From Alnus glutinosa (taxonomy: Eukaryota > Streptophyta > Magnoliopsida > Fagales > Betulaceae), in NCBI RefSeq assembly GCF_958979055.1, contig NC_084888.1, positions 37,343,804 to 37,407,803 on the forward strand: DNA of 64,000 nt, written 5' to 3'. Positions 33,673-45,860 of the stretch are shown piece after piece. The notes under the pieces were generated by a model. The model made no database searches. It saw only the letters and a program-made list of their open reading frames with translations, and was not told the DNA's origin. The first letter of the stretch is position 1. Every line of letters starts with the position of its first letter. A program made the position numbers and the translations under genes.

Positions 33673-36558
33673 TCATCGGAGTTTAGAATCGTTCAAATTC
33701 TGTTCCTCCTTGTTCATCTTCTCTACCAGCTGCTGTTTGACTTTCTGGAAGGCGAGCTCAAGGTTTTCCAGCTGCATGATAAAGTATCAAGTCAAACCTT
33801 GATTTATTGATTTATTGCTAAAAGTGAAGGAAGACATAGGCAACTGGTCCATACCTCTTGTTGGGCAAACCTATTATGTAGAAATAACCCGCTGAACAGA
33901 TCAAAACTATCTCTCATGGTGCTCTCTTTCTGCATTTAGTTTGGATGTTAGTGTGTATTTTCATTGCATTTCTTTTTGCTGTGTGTCTATTGAGAAAGGA
34001 GGAGGAAAAAGAAGAGAAAATACGTGGGAACTAAAACTGATTGAGCGTACGTACCAATTGAACAAGTGCCTCAAAGCCCTTTGTGTTTATAGATGTGGAC
34101 TGGATCTCCATTTCTGATAGCATCCTGTCAAATTTGGAAGCCTCAGTTTTATCACGATGAGCTTTTTCCAGTAGTTTAACATATGTGATTAGGTGGGGTC
34201 TCTACCTGCCAATGGTGTGAGTTATAAATTGGCTCCTAGCTGCCATTCTGTCATGTTCTTCGCAAGACATTTCAAGCATTCTGCAACCCTGATGTACAGT
34301 ACTTTTGTTACACTAAAGATCAATGCATTTAGAAAATTACGATTAAGGCCTTTCTGCTTTACTACATGGAAGTGGAACGAGCCGTGTGTGTGTATATATA
34401 TATATATATAGACGTTTATATGTATGTATGTATATTTGTGTATGTTCAGTTGTGTGTGTGTGTGTATAAGGGAAGAGTTCCTCACGAAAATTTCATTAAA
34501 AAGAAAGTTGCTGGAGTGTTGGGGCTGGGTCTTCAAGAAAATGAGTTGTAGTTATGAAGTCATGTAGGATGAATTGCTTGAATTAAACGTTAAGAGAATC
34601 TTAAAACTTGACGTCTCGCCTAACTAAAAGCATATATGAAACAATTAAACATTCTGAAGACCTCCCAAAGATGCTAGAGTTAGTATATATGCTTGGGGTC
34701 AATGGGGTGGATTAAGATTTCCTGTAAGTTTAAAGAAATTATAGATTCAAAACTTATATGAATTCAAGCCGTTCATTGTATCGAACGACTTAAAAAATGC
34801 TACGTATTAAAAAGATGACATGTTATTTAGGCAGCCAAAAATATGTTTTTTCTCAAAAAGTTCTTTCACTTTTAAAAATACTTTTTCTTCTTTAGAAAAT
34901 CAAAAGTTGTCTTTTAATAGGTAGTATTTTTCAAGCCCTTCGATAAAGGAATGGTCTAAATTTACATAATTTTAAAATCTACGATTTCTTTAAAATTGTA
35001 AGATTCCTTTTCTGTTTGGGGCACATATTTTTCTTGGGAAATGCTAGTGTTCCCACCAGCATCCCACACCCATCCCACCAATCCTAAGTGATTGGTTTTT
35101 TTTTATTTAATAAATTTATTTTCAGATTTTTAAACTTAAGGTTGGTGGGATGGGGGTGGGATGCTGGTGGGAACACTAGAATTTCCCATTTTTCTTTGTC
35201 TTACTATTTTTGGGTTCAATAGAACGAAAGAGGAGGATGATTATCCACTGGGTTTCCTTTTTCATTGGCGTTTTCCAAAAGCCTTGTGCAATTTAAATAC
35301 GCAAAGATGATGGGGAATAAAAACTTTCTTTGTCGAGAAGCTTAGGTTGAGTATAAAAAACTGATAGAGACAGATATTGCTCTAAGCTGATAATAGGCAA
35401 GTTTGACTAGCATAGAGCATTTGACTATTCTTTTAGAGACGCTCTAAGCTAATGTGGATATCTTCATGACACGTATAGGTGCGAATTTTGGCCACTCCCT
35501 TATATTTTGGCAACAAACTATTTGAATATTATTATAATAACACATTTATATCATTGGATTAGTTTCACTTGAAGATAACCTTTGACTGGCAGGTGTCGCT
35601 GACTCGTTGGAGGTAAATATAATAGAAAATCGAGTGTAATGTTAAAAATCATCTTTTTGGTCTTTCCCTTATTCCTTAAAAGGAAATAATATTTTTATAT
35701 CTCCTGTGCTGATGTGGCGCCAACAAATTACAATAAATGGAGTAAAAGTAGCATTAATTATAGAAGTTACCTCGCTTTCAAAAATTTGGAGGAAGCTTGA
35801 GCAGATTGCTTCATCTCTGATTCGAACTCTCTCGTACATCAAGGCTAGATCTTTCCACCCATCTTTGCCGCTATCTGGCCCAAACATAGGGTGCGTGCAA
35901 AGCACGTCGGACTCCTCAGGCAGTACCTAATGCAACACAAATACATGTTTAAACATGTTTTAATTTAATTTAACATAAGCACGCTTACCACAAGGTCCAC
36001 AACTTAACTACAAGTCAACGGACAACAAATAAGGACCACTTTTTGTGAACTTCTGAACATGTTTAACCACAAGCAAATTCATGAAGAAATTAATGTAGCG
36101 GGGATCTATTATGTGTACTTGCAAAAGAACGTTTCTTGGGTGCTCTTTGACCGAGAGTACATCGACGAAAAGTGTTGGCCGTTCCAGACGATGGAGTGGA
36201 AGTGACTGGAGAACCTCCGACAGAGATACGATTGATGTGCATATCAGAATGACATCGTTTTCTGCTTCAAGAAACGCACCAACGTCCCTGAAAGATTAAA
36301 AGGCATGCATAATACAGGCCCATTTTTTATCACTATGAATTTCATCTTTCTCAACGTGTATGGACGCGTTTGTGTTTACCTGAAGAACGAGATACCCAGG
36401 TGGGCACAGGGAGTAGAGTAATCGGTCCGAGAAGCTGCCCGTAGAATATGGCCTTGTCTGATCATGGTCTTTGACAGGAATTGTGCGAAGGGCCCGAAGC
36501 CTAATATGCCTATTTGCAGAATTCTTGAGGCCGCACAGTGCGAGGACGAAACGGACAT
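33673..36558 (-). CDS. TYRA: Arogenate/prephenate dehydrogenase (TyrA family), no transit peptide
   Basis: Seven exons in gene order: 36558-36380, 36287-36119, 35926-35771, 34288-34206, 34124-34055, 33929-33855 and 33771-33673, giving 276 aa with consistent phases. The Rossmann nucleotide-binding motif starts by residue 16 (IGILGFGPFAQFL), so there is almost no N-terminal extension. Canonical plant arogenate dehydrogenases carry a long plastid transit peptide. Other family signatures are RAASRTDYS after the second strand (an NADP-type pattern), CTHPMFGPDSGKDGW, SQFITHTIGR and TKGFEALVQLKEST. The enzyme oxidatively decarboxylates arogenate (to tyrosine) or prephenate (to 4-hydroxyphenylpyruvate). 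The position thought to decide substrate choice appears to be Asp226 (MRDSFDLF), which favours arogenate; this is inference. The third Gly of GxGxxG is Ala25. Likely a cytosolic, noncanonical form. Confidence 0.88.
34384..34468. repeat. (GT)n/(TA)n compound microsatellite
   Basis: GTGTGTGTG, then about 10 TA units, then TGTATGTATG and a second GT run. Lies in intron 3 of the dehydrogenase gene. Confidence 0.85.
35036..35187. mobile_element. Mutator-like MITE with perfect 9-bp target duplication
   Basis: 152 bp with ends GGGAAATGCTAGTGTTCCCA and AACACTAGAATTTCCC. The arms are inverse complements over about 45 bp. The 9-mer ATTTTTCTT is duplicated exactly on both sides (35027-35035 and 35188-35196). 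A 9-bp duplication is the mark of Mutator-like transposition. It lies in intron 3 of the dehydrogenase gene. Confidence 0.88.
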
Positions 36559-36565
36559 GGTGAAG

Positions 36566-36586
36566 AGGAGAGAGAGAGAGAGAGAG
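36566..36586. repeat. (AG)n in the dehydrogenase leader
   Basis: About 10 AG units, read as (CT)n in the transcript, 8 nt before the ATG. CT-rich leaders are common in plants; a regulatory role is possible but not shown. Confidence 0.7.
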
Positions 36587-37365
36587 CTCAGAGATCAGAG
36601 TGCCTTGCTCGACTAGACCCCTAGGAACGCCAAGCGTGTCGACATTTGTTATTGCGTATTGGTGGGGTCCGTAATTAATAAATTTATGTCTTGCTTTGTC
36701 TTTTAGTGGACCGCGAGCAGCTTATCCCGAGATATGTGATTCATTGGCCTTGTTCCACAAATAACGTAACATAATAGCGGGGTGGTAGTTTTAAAATTAG
36801 TAAAAGGTGATGTTATGATATAAAAAATAAAAATTTGTATAAAAAAGTTTAGTATTGTAGTAAAATTTTTTATTTGAATAGTAATAAAAAATTATTGATG
36901 TGATATAAAAAGTGAAAATATTTTGATGTTGATTGTTATTGAAAAATGTAAAAATAAAATAAAAAAAATGTAAATAGTGACCAGCACTATTTTGTATTGT
37001 CCCTGAGCTTAACAAACAAACCCATTGTTACACGACGATGCACCTCTTGATCACTTTAATTTACTCACCAATAACTTTTATTTTAACTTTTTTTTTTTAA
37101 AAAAATAAAAAAATCATAAAGCTAGTTAGATCACCACTTTATCATATAGATAAGTTAGTCAAGAATTATGTCTTGAAGTGACAAAAGATTATATTCCTAT
37201 CCCTAAACTATAGCCAATTTTTGGGGTGTCCATGGGTTGGCTTCTTAAAATAAATCTCTCTTTCTTTGAGCTGCTCCTGACAAAATTCTTTTTCTTAGTT
37301 ATTCTTAGTTATGCCTTCCGCTACCCTTTTCTTTTTTCAAGAGAAATAGTAGTATTCTTTCTAGT

Positions 37366-37500
37366 ATTTTTTTAGGGTCTTTTTATGCTGATATGATATC
37401 ATTTTTTAATAAAAAAAAAATTAGAACCTTAATTTTTTTCTCATATTTTTATTAAAAAAATATAGTTATAACATATCAGCATAAAAAGACCTAAAAAGAA
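37366..37500. repeat. Hairpin MITE, about 135 bp
   Basis: Left TTTTTAGGGTCTTTTTATGC pairs with right GCATAAAAAGACCTAAAAAG. The centre is A/T-rich. Confidence 0.65.
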
Positions 37501-38018
37501 CATTAACATTCATCTTTTTTCCATAGGAAAAATATGTTACAAAAGAGAAGGGTCTTTCCGGATCAAGAAAGAATGAAAAACCTATTGAAAATGCTTTCAA
37601 ATAAAAGGTGAGAAGTGGCACCCTCGACTATTTTGCGACTTTGAAATGGCTAGAGAGCAGAAAGAAAGAGAGACCCTAGCTATTTCGAAGTCGCGAGTCT
37701 GAAACAGACCCTACTCTTTCGTGCTTATTGTTTGAATTCAATTTCTATGATGACCAATTTCTGCAGTCCTGATGCACAAATCACAGTTGTAAAGCAGAAA
37801 ACAAGTCCGAATATTCCTCCATCTATTAATCCACTGGCATCTCCGGCCAACGTGGTTGATTAGCTAGGCTGCAAGTTGTGAATGAAATTAACCTTACAAA
37901 TTACAAGCCTTACGTACATAACACGTAACAACTCTCCAAAACATCATTAATTTACAGCTAGGGAAAATCTAGGTATATAGAGAGCTCGCATTCCTGGGCT
38001 TTAAACCTCAACTGTTAG

Positions 38019-41000
38019 CTAGCTCCTTCCCATTGAAATAGACCACGATCCTCTTGCCGGTTCATCATAAGGGACATCGTGAACGAGTTGGTCTCTATCG
38101 CCGACCACAGGCTGCATGCCACGACTTATTAACTTCCCTCCTAGTCTTTGTTGTTGTACCACCAACGCCGATGCTGTGCTCCCAATATCTGGCGAAGCAA
38201 GCATATCGCCGATGACTCCGATCTCCGGGCACTCACTCCACACACCAAGTCCTGTGAGTAGAGAGGATGCCGGGTGGTGCATCCCTACTAGTATCAAATC
38301 AAAGCAATCTACCATCTCTTTTATAGATGAAGCAAGATCTGGCCCGTCTCTTACCACCTCTTCTACGATCACAAATCGTTCGTTTCCTGCATTAGCTTGC
38401 CGGTATTCATCAATCAAGTCACTGTCACGCTTCCTGTCTTTAGTATTTTCGGCTCCAAAGAAGAGGAACTGGACGACTGTTAGATCAACGCTTTCGTCAC
38501 TAGCCATGCGAGCACCATAGGCTAGTGATTCTGCGTCATCCGCACCACCAATGTAGATTACAGCAACATGGTATGACGGACGACCGGTTAGAAGCGATGT
38601 CGAACCGCTTAGGATGCCCCGATCGATGAGAATTCCGACGGAGCACGGCGCAGATTCGAGGACCTTGATGTTCATAGCCTGGATTGCTCGGTTCACCGAC
38701 CCAATGGAGCCATCTATGGCCCACTGCTTATGGAATGGCAAAATCACGATGGTGGCTCTCTTGTCCACTGTTACCCGACAAATGTCATTGTGCATTGTTT
38801 CGAAGGGTGAGATGGAAGTGAAGGGTTCGACGGTGACGAAGCCTTCGTTTTGATTCTCGTACTGTCTTAAGGCGTTGATAATTCGGCTGGTCGGGGATGT
38901 GCTTGTTGGAAGGACTGAATGAGATTGATGGGCTACTAGGACCGGGGCGTTGCTACCCACAAGCTCAACGAGGATAAGTGCGACTACTGCGATCTTGCTC
39001 TCTTCGGAAGCACTGGAAACTTCAAGGAGGTTTACGATTGTAGAAACATTGTCTTGATTGTGGATGCAGACTAAGATTCGGAGGTCTGCCTCGCGCTTAG
39101 AATGTTGGATGGTACTTCTCTTGATTGCAATGAATTGCCTTGAAGGATCGTGGAGGATTCTTATCAATGGCGTTATGATTGCAGTTACCATTACCACTGA
39201 GATCACTGACAGAGAAAATCCTTCATCTGTCAGAACCTGCAATTTGGAAAGATCGAGCTCCAATGCCAATTCAGGATTAGCTACTATTTCATATTAATTT
39301 GGTAATGAAATATGAAGACAGGTAATTAAGCCAAATGTGTCCATAGAAGAACTTTACTGAAGAATGAGTTCTAGCTATATATTAGCTAAAGGCAAAGGTT
39401 TTTGTTCCCATTTTTGGCCCTTCTTTTTCCTACTAATCATAAGCATAATTTTCCTGCAAGACAATTCTATTCAAATCCTACAAATCAATGGCCAATCCAC
39501 CATTGATTTTTAATTTTTTTTTTTTTGTTACTTTTAATAAAGATTGATCTAAAGGTGAATTGATAATGCCATATCAATATAGTGTGTGATATATATATAT
39601 AACATTATTCTTACTAACTAATGCTAGCAACCACATTTTTATCCCACAATAATAACGTGACAGTCACAATCAATCATTGAATCGGTCATTGTTAAAACAA
39701 AAAAATTCAATAATTAATTAGGATTACCACATCAACGTTGTGAAATAGTCTGTAGGATAAAATTGTGATATGCAACATTACTCTTGCTCCAAACAGCAAT
39801 GCCCTTCAAGAGCTGGTGGAACACATTCTATCATAAAAGATTAATCCAGATCATGGCAACATAACAAATTACTTATGACGTGATTTTGTTCATACCAAGG
39901 TGTCCTTCCACAAGTTGAAAATCATAAGCTCGACGATGCCTCTGGCGTTAATAATAAGCCCAAGCACGAAAGCTTCCCGTACAGGCACATCACTGTAGAC
40001 GGCTGGAACCATAACTGCGCCAATCTTGACCACGCAAGAGAAGAGAACAACAAGGCCCACCACCCCTAGGGCCTGGAAATGAATCTTGAAGATGTTCGTT
40101 CGCAGCCCGCTAATGGCGAGGTAGGTCGGGTAGAACAACCCCGACGCAAAAGTATCCAGTTTTGATATCATAGCTACTCCGAGCGGCGGCCCGTCCGGCA
40201 TAGCCAAACCCAGGACTAATGGCCCAAAAACATAATGCTGGCCGATGGTCTCGCTCATAAACCCCATCAAGGGAACCAAAACAAAGATGCTGATAATGAA
40301 CATCTCGTTCATGGGTTTCCCTTTTGGTGCACGGCTTTGCGTCCATAGTATTGCCGGCCGGACGACAAATACAATGGCAGCCACAAGTGCAACCGCTGAT
40401 AAAATTGCCCACAACGGTGTTAGTGTACCTCTGCTCTTAGGATCCATTACGGCCAAAGTAATCGCTGTCATGGAAATACCTGAAGAAATTCGTAAATGTA
40501 AAGGAAATTAAAGAAAATAAAGAAAATAGCTAGTCTTATATGTCGACGATAAATTACAATACAAATTATTCATATTTATAGTAAAATTGTAATAGGTGGA
40601 CATAATATCAAGAGAAATGATTAAAACACTCACACTACACAACAATGACACAATACCAAAGCACAATGGAGTGGGGTCTACACATAGACCTCACTCCATT
40701 GTGCCTTGGTGTTTTGCCATTATTGTGTAATATGAGTGTAATGATCACTCCCCTAATATCAAATAAGATCATATATTCTAACATAAATAGGCGCATCACT
40801 ATTTGTATTTGAATTTATCATCAGAAAATAAGAATATATAAGATGTAACATTGTCTATCACCCAACTACTCATAATTTTTTTTATCAAATTTCTAAATTT
40901 AGGGTAATTCAAATATAGTCTAACAATACCAAGAATATCGCAAAACATTGATGCAGAGAGAGCTAGACAGCCGATGTCAGTGTTTAGCATCTTGAGCTCG

Positions 41001-42214
41001 CGTAGAAGGCAAGCGATGACGGGAAATCCTGTTAAAGTCTGTGCTCCGGCAATGAAGAAGATCGAGTTTACCAGGCAGGTTTCCAAAGGTAGGAATTTCA
41101 CTAAAACGAAGGATAGTAAACCGCAGAGTACAAATGTGAAGAAGAATACTGAAAATCCAATGATGAAGGCCGGTCGTCCTGCGCGCATCATCATGCTGGG
41201 GTCCGACCGAACTCCCATTAAAAACAGGAAGAACATGAGGCCGTATGTAGCCACTGTTTCAATCACCATGCTGCCTCTTGCCGGGAACAATTTTGCTGAC
41301 ATTAACGTTTTATGCCCCAGAAGGGATGGGCCAAATACCATACCAGCCTGTTGGCATGCATGAATGATTTTGTCAAATACAATGGAAATAACTAGTTTAT
41401 GAGATTTATTATCTACTTATAACGTGCATGTATTACATTTTCTTCTTGCATGCTTCTGGGCTCCTCAATTGCATCAACATTTGAGCATTTGGTTTTCCTG
41501 CTAGCTAATTACAGAATATGCATTTTTGAATTCAGTCTCCCCATGGCTAGTCTTTTAGCAAACTTAAAGTATTAATTAAATAATTAAATTCACATCTTTT
41601 TATCTACTTAAGCTTTTGTGATAATTAACTATTTAATTAGTTTTGAGTTCGAAGCTTATTTTCATCATTTATTAATTCCATGTTTCAATTAAAATAGTCT
41701 ACAAGATTGTGTGGGTTTTTCTGACTCGTTTTGGAAACTGTTTTAAGAGTTTATATGTATCTTCTACTGCAACTTATTAATTATTATATTGTGTTTTTCT
41801 TAAATTTGCTATGTGTATTTTGATTCTTTCTTCTTTTTTAGTTCTTTCAGTGCATTTGATTCTAGGTTCCATTGTTGTATTTTGAAATTAGTTTTTTTTT
41901 TTTGTCTTTTGATTTATGTTAATGTGGAAACGCAAAGTAATGTAACATATATAATCATGCAACATATATATAACTGGGAATTAGAGAAACCGTACAAAAA
42001 TCTGTGATACAATACTTGACTGCCCGAGAGGCTTTAGGCAGAGATCGATTAGCTGGGAGGCTAAGGAAATCGCAGAGAGCTGCAGCAACAGAAGGGGTGT
42101 AGGGGATGCCAAAGGGTTCCCATGTAACCAGAGACTCTTGTTTGGTATGCGCCGGGGATCGTTACATATCAGAGTCTTGTTCCCCATCTGCAGGACCATT
42201 TCTTGGACCGACAT
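38019..42214 (-). CDS. CHX: Cation/H+ antiporter, CHX family (CPA2)
   Basis: Four exons in gene order: 42214-41996, 41347-40930, 40479-39896 and 39236-38019. They encode 812 aa, typical of CHX proteins (about 770-870). The N-terminal half carries many hydrophobic helices of the Na+/H+ exchanger fold (IFAGMVFGPSLLG, YGLMFFLFLMGVRSD, FIAGAQTLTGFPVIACLL, FVLGLIINARGIVELMIFNL). The C-terminal half (about 410-812) is a soluble tail with two universal-stress-protein-like repeats (DLRILVCIHNQDNVSTIVNL; SYHVAVIYIGGADDAESLAYG). CHX proteins exchange K+ or other monovalent cations for H+ at the plasma membrane or endomembranes, often in pollen or guard cells. Substrate and membrane cannot be read from sequence. 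Junction IF|AG and the phases are consistent. A hairpin MITE lies in intron 2. Confidence 0.92.
39480..39790. repeat. Degenerate MITE pieces in CHX intron 3
   Basis: T-rich loop plus 'ataatgccatatcaatatag...gtgtgatatata', similar to the right arm of the MITE at 2984-3139. A second inverted pair follows around 39610-39785 ('gcaaccac' ... 'gatatgcaacattac'). Boundaries are uncertain. Confidence 0.4.
40609..40755. repeat. Hairpin MITE in CHX intron 2
   Basis: Left 'acactcacactacacaacaa' pairs with right 'ttattgtgtaatatgagtgt'. The inner arms 'caatggagtggggtct' and 'agacctcactccattg' pair almost perfectly, leaving a loop of only a few bases. Confidence 0.75.
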
Positions 42215-42266
42215 TGTAATTTGTTATTTGCTTCAAATTAAGGAGGATCAAAAAAGACTATGGCGT

Positions 42267-42309
42267 CCAGAGGAGGAGGAAGAAGAAGAAAAAGAAGAAG
42301 AAGAAGAGA
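42267..42309. repeat. GAA-rich run upstream of CHX
   Basis: 'gaggaggaggaagaagaaga' followed by further GAA units, read as (TTC)n on the CHX transcript strand, 55-95 nt before its ATG. Confidence 0.7.
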
Positions 42310-42770
42310 GTACGTGTAATCCAGGTTTACGTACGTGAGAGAGAGAGAGAGCATGGAAGAGGTGAACCTCTTGTTTTGGTTTCCTAAATATTCTGGATGA
42401 ATGTGGCTATGAGTAAATAAATGGTCAATATAATTATTATTATTTTTTTTTTTTTAATTTTTCAAACGCCTAGATTCAAATTGCTAAATTGCCGTTCTGA
42501 CTTCTGACCACAACCTATGAAGAACGACCCTCTATAGTCGGGTCTTCTCACATGGAGTTTTCCATGTTTTGAAGAGTTTGATCGATATCGATCTCTTTTT
42601 TTTTCCCCCTGTAAATAGCCTGCTACCATATAATCAAATTGATTTTCTTTATAGCTAGGTAGAATACTATCGATGGCAAACCGTCAAAAATTGAAATAAG
42701 ATGCACCATATTTTTCTGTTAAAATTTTGTTTTGTTATCTCTAACAGAAGAGATGAAATTAAATATTTAA

Positions 42771-42938
42771 CTCTAAAGAAATCGAACTGCATTGAAAATG
42801 TTTTGAAGGCAGGGCATGATAATAGAGTTATAAATAAAATACCCTAAATAAAATCGAACTCTAAAGAAATGAACCGCATTGAATATGTTTTGAAGGCCGG
42901 GCATGATAATAGAGTTATAAATAAAATACCCTAAATAT
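42771..42938. repeat. Tandem duplication, unit 88 bp, about 1.9 copies
   Basis: 'ctctaaagaaat...gcattga' and '...gggcatgataatagagttat' occur twice, 88 bp apart, with a few substitutions. It creates repeated peptide frames on the minus strand that are not genes. Confidence 0.85.
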
Positions 42939-43599
42939 GCTAAGAGTTCAATCGGCATACACTGTAACTTTTTTGGATCCGGTTTCGATTATTATACAAT
43001 TGGCCTCTTTGTATGCATGAAATTTTCGTTTAATTTTTTTTTTCTTTCTTTCTTCTGGTCTTTCTGACTATTATAACTTGTTCAGATTCTTGAAAGTTTG
43101 AAACGTCTGGTCCTTGATGTGAATTTTGATTTGGTTTGCTTGTTCTTGTCGTTTTTCTGCTATTGGTTTCCGTGAGGGGGAATTCTGATCTTGAAATGCT
43201 GGTAGGTAGCTTAGTTTGATCTTTTAGAGGATAAACTGAGGATTCCACAACGTTAAAAATGAGGAAATAAGAGAATAAATTTTCCATCGATGTCCCAAAA
43301 CCAGATTTTTTATTCAGGATTTTTTGATTTTTTTTTTTAAAAAAAGATTACCACTGAAAGACTACCAAGTACCATATAATATCAGGAACTCTTTACTCTT
43401 TCTTTTGGATGTCCATAATTTGTTCTAAGAACCTTTTGTACTTCAGCTATAATCTGGCGAATGCTACATTTTACAGGAGATTTTTTATGTCAAACATGAT
43501 AATAATTTCTTTTTTTTTTTGTTTATTATACGCAAAAGGAGGAACTAAGCTTCTTTAAAGAAGAGGTATGCACTTAAGGATAATGTTCACTCCTTTACA

Positions 43600-44090
43600 A
43601 CTGAAGCTAACTCCAACCTACCCTCATGATCGATCAACGTTGAGCCCTAAGTTCTGCCCACCTGGCCTCTTTAATAGGATAGATTGGGGATCGATGGTGG
43701 CTTGTGTTCTCTTCTTCTTAACGAACATATTATTCGCATCGAGTACTGGGCTCGTATATTTCGCGTATTCTTTTCTCAGGGCCAAATTTCTTACCGAAAC
43801 CTCTAGTATATCTAAGAAACCTCTAGTATATCCAACACTGGTCTTCTTTGGCTTTTGTTGCCATGTTTTAAGTTTGTCCATGCCCCCAAGGTTTCTCTAA
43901 TATCAACACATTCCATGCATAGCCAACAAAATGAATAGATCGGTACCACCGTTGGCACTGCTAGTTGTTCCGGTTAATATCCTGTCATCCAAAAGGAGAC
44001 AGAATCAGAATGGTTGTCCAGAAGATATTTTGCCTCGTGAATAGCACCACAAAGTCCATCGCTTGTCTCGAGGAAGATGAGGTTCTGCAA
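43600..44090 (-). other. Unrecognised, possibly decayed coding block
   Basis: More balanced base composition than its surroundings, with open stretches on the minus strand (43624-43881, e.g. LDANNMFVKKKRTQATIDPQ) and the plus strand (43568-43900). Minus-strand peptide-like text continues upstream to about 44090 with stops. I cannot match it to a family. It may be an old retroelement piece or an organelle insertion. Confidence 0.25.
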
Positions 44091-44999
44091 TAAAACTTTT
44101 AGATGCACATTATTTATATATCATACATTACTCTCTGTAATTCGTTTCCAAACTTATCTCATATTTCTTGTTCGGTATAAATGCAATAATCAATTTTTAT
44201 TTTTTTATAGTAATATGCAATTATTAATTAAGACGATTACTTCTTACCTCGATGAACTATTACTACATTGTAATGGATATTTAACTCTATTTTTACCGAC
44301 AGCAAAAAAATCTTTAAAGAGAGAATCACGCACACAGAAATTTCGTATTTATTTTTGGTCAAATTGAGAGATAGGAGGAAACTGAGCATTTTATTCAGCA
44401 TGACATACATATGATTCTAGCATATGCTTTAATCTTTGGTTTCCTCCACTATCACATGCTTTCTATTCTAAACCAGCCACTAATAAAGTTGTACATATAA
44501 TTTCACTGACTTGTTTGAGCTAGTAATTATTCCCATTTTCGCACTCGCTTCAATGTTTATAGACTTATAGTTGTTCAAATAATGTGAAAGTGACACAAAA
44601 TTGTCATTTACATATTTCACACGAATTTTGCTATATGCTTAAAGAATGGTAATCTTGTTGCAACATAATACACAAAATTATCATGATCGGGATAAGAACC
44701 AGATATACCCTGTGGAATGTTTATGCACAGATTAGGCTTTGTTTTCTTTATAATGACATATATATTACAATGTGGATGAGATTTGTTTAAACTTTTAGAG
44801 TTTATAATGTTTTTGACATTTTTTTTTTTGGATGAACATAATGTTTTTGACATTCCTCCGACAATAGAATTATTTTTGCCCCCTTATGCATGCAACACAT
44901 CAGTTAATTTGATAAAGCATATTATATTCCCACTTTCAGAATAGCTTCCCGGCCATCTGGTAGTTAGCTAGCTAGAATTCCTTGTTTAAGTGATGTAGA

Positions 45000-45190
45000 A
45001 CACTCCAAGGACGGCGCTCCAGCGAGCGCTTGACAAAGTAGAGGACCACTCGAGCGGTGGTGGCCAATTAGGGACAAGCTAAAGTGTTCAACCTGTGCTC
45101 GACCACCATTCGAGCACTACTGGTCCCCGGCCAGAAGCGAGCAATACTCAACCCATCGAGCGCTCGAGCGGGTCTCCTATAATCTGACAA
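45000..45190. repeat. GC-rich palindromic patch
   Basis: Dense with CTCGAG/GAGCGCTCGAGC palindromes ('accactcgagcggtggtgg', 'catcgagcgctcgagcgggt') in an AT-rich area. It looks like part of an LTR or another repeat. No partner was found in the window. Confidence 0.35.
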
Positions 45191-45778
45191 CTTTGAAAGA
45201 TATACTTTATGCTTTAGGCAACAATAATCCACTTCTATTCCCTTCAATTTTCTCTCTGATTTCAAAGATTATAACTTTCTGTATCTGTTCTATAATTCTT
45301 CATCTTTGGGTGATTGTTGCATCTTTAATTAGAATATTTTCTTTCCTTTGCTCAGCTTTTGGGTGTTTTTATAATAAACAAACAATTGTTCTACTGAAAT
45401 TAGTAATTTTTTAATCAATAAAAAAATTCTAGATCTCTTTGCTTTCGCTACGTCATTAAGCACATTATTGAAATGAAAAGGTGACTTTATATGCAATCCA
45501 AGGTCTAACTCAGTTTCAAGTTTGTTTGGTCTTTTATTTCAGATATTTTCTTAATTTATTCGTGAATGAAAGATTAGAGATGACACAATTTAGGATATGA
45601 TAACTTGCTTAATTAGTATAATATAAAGCTAGCGGTAAAAGGACTATTAACCTGATCAACTGACATGGCATCCCATCGGTTGCACGCAATGCATATATAT
45701 ATATCAAGTGCATGAGGTGGCCAGGGCTATGTGATACATGTGGTAAGTCGCACTGTATTTTATGTTTGAGAAATGATT

Positions 45779-45860
45779 CTTCACCGGGGGACCACCTTGC
45801 TACATAGATAATTAAGGTGGTGAAAAGTTGTATATTTAGGTGGTTGAGAATCATATCTCT
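45779..45860. repeat. Half-copy of the 23.6-kb hairpin MITE
   Basis: 'gggggaccaccttg' followed by 'ggtggtgaaaagttgtatat' matches the right arm of the element at 23583-23749. The left arm is reduced to a few bases. Confidence 0.6.

Larger units (their letters stand above)
36559..38018. other. Intergenic between the dehydrogenase 5' end and the CHX 3' end
   Basis: Contains the dehydrogenase leader and promoter with an (AG)n run at 36566-36586, an AT-rich A/T-tract region (36780-37015), a hairpin MITE (37366-37500) and the CHX 3' flank. No coding sequence was recognised. Confidence 0.5.

Noticed and set aside
34222-34551. Open frames with long Tyr/Ile/His/Val runs
   Set aside because: Translations of the GT/TA microsatellite within a dehydrogenase intron.
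38116-39297. Plus-strand open frames of 79-134 codons opposite CHX
   Set aside because: Shadows of the long CHX exon on the minus strand.
42771-42938. CRISPR-like direct repeat
   Set aside because: Only two diverged 88-bp copies without spacers, in a plant genome: a simple tandem duplication.
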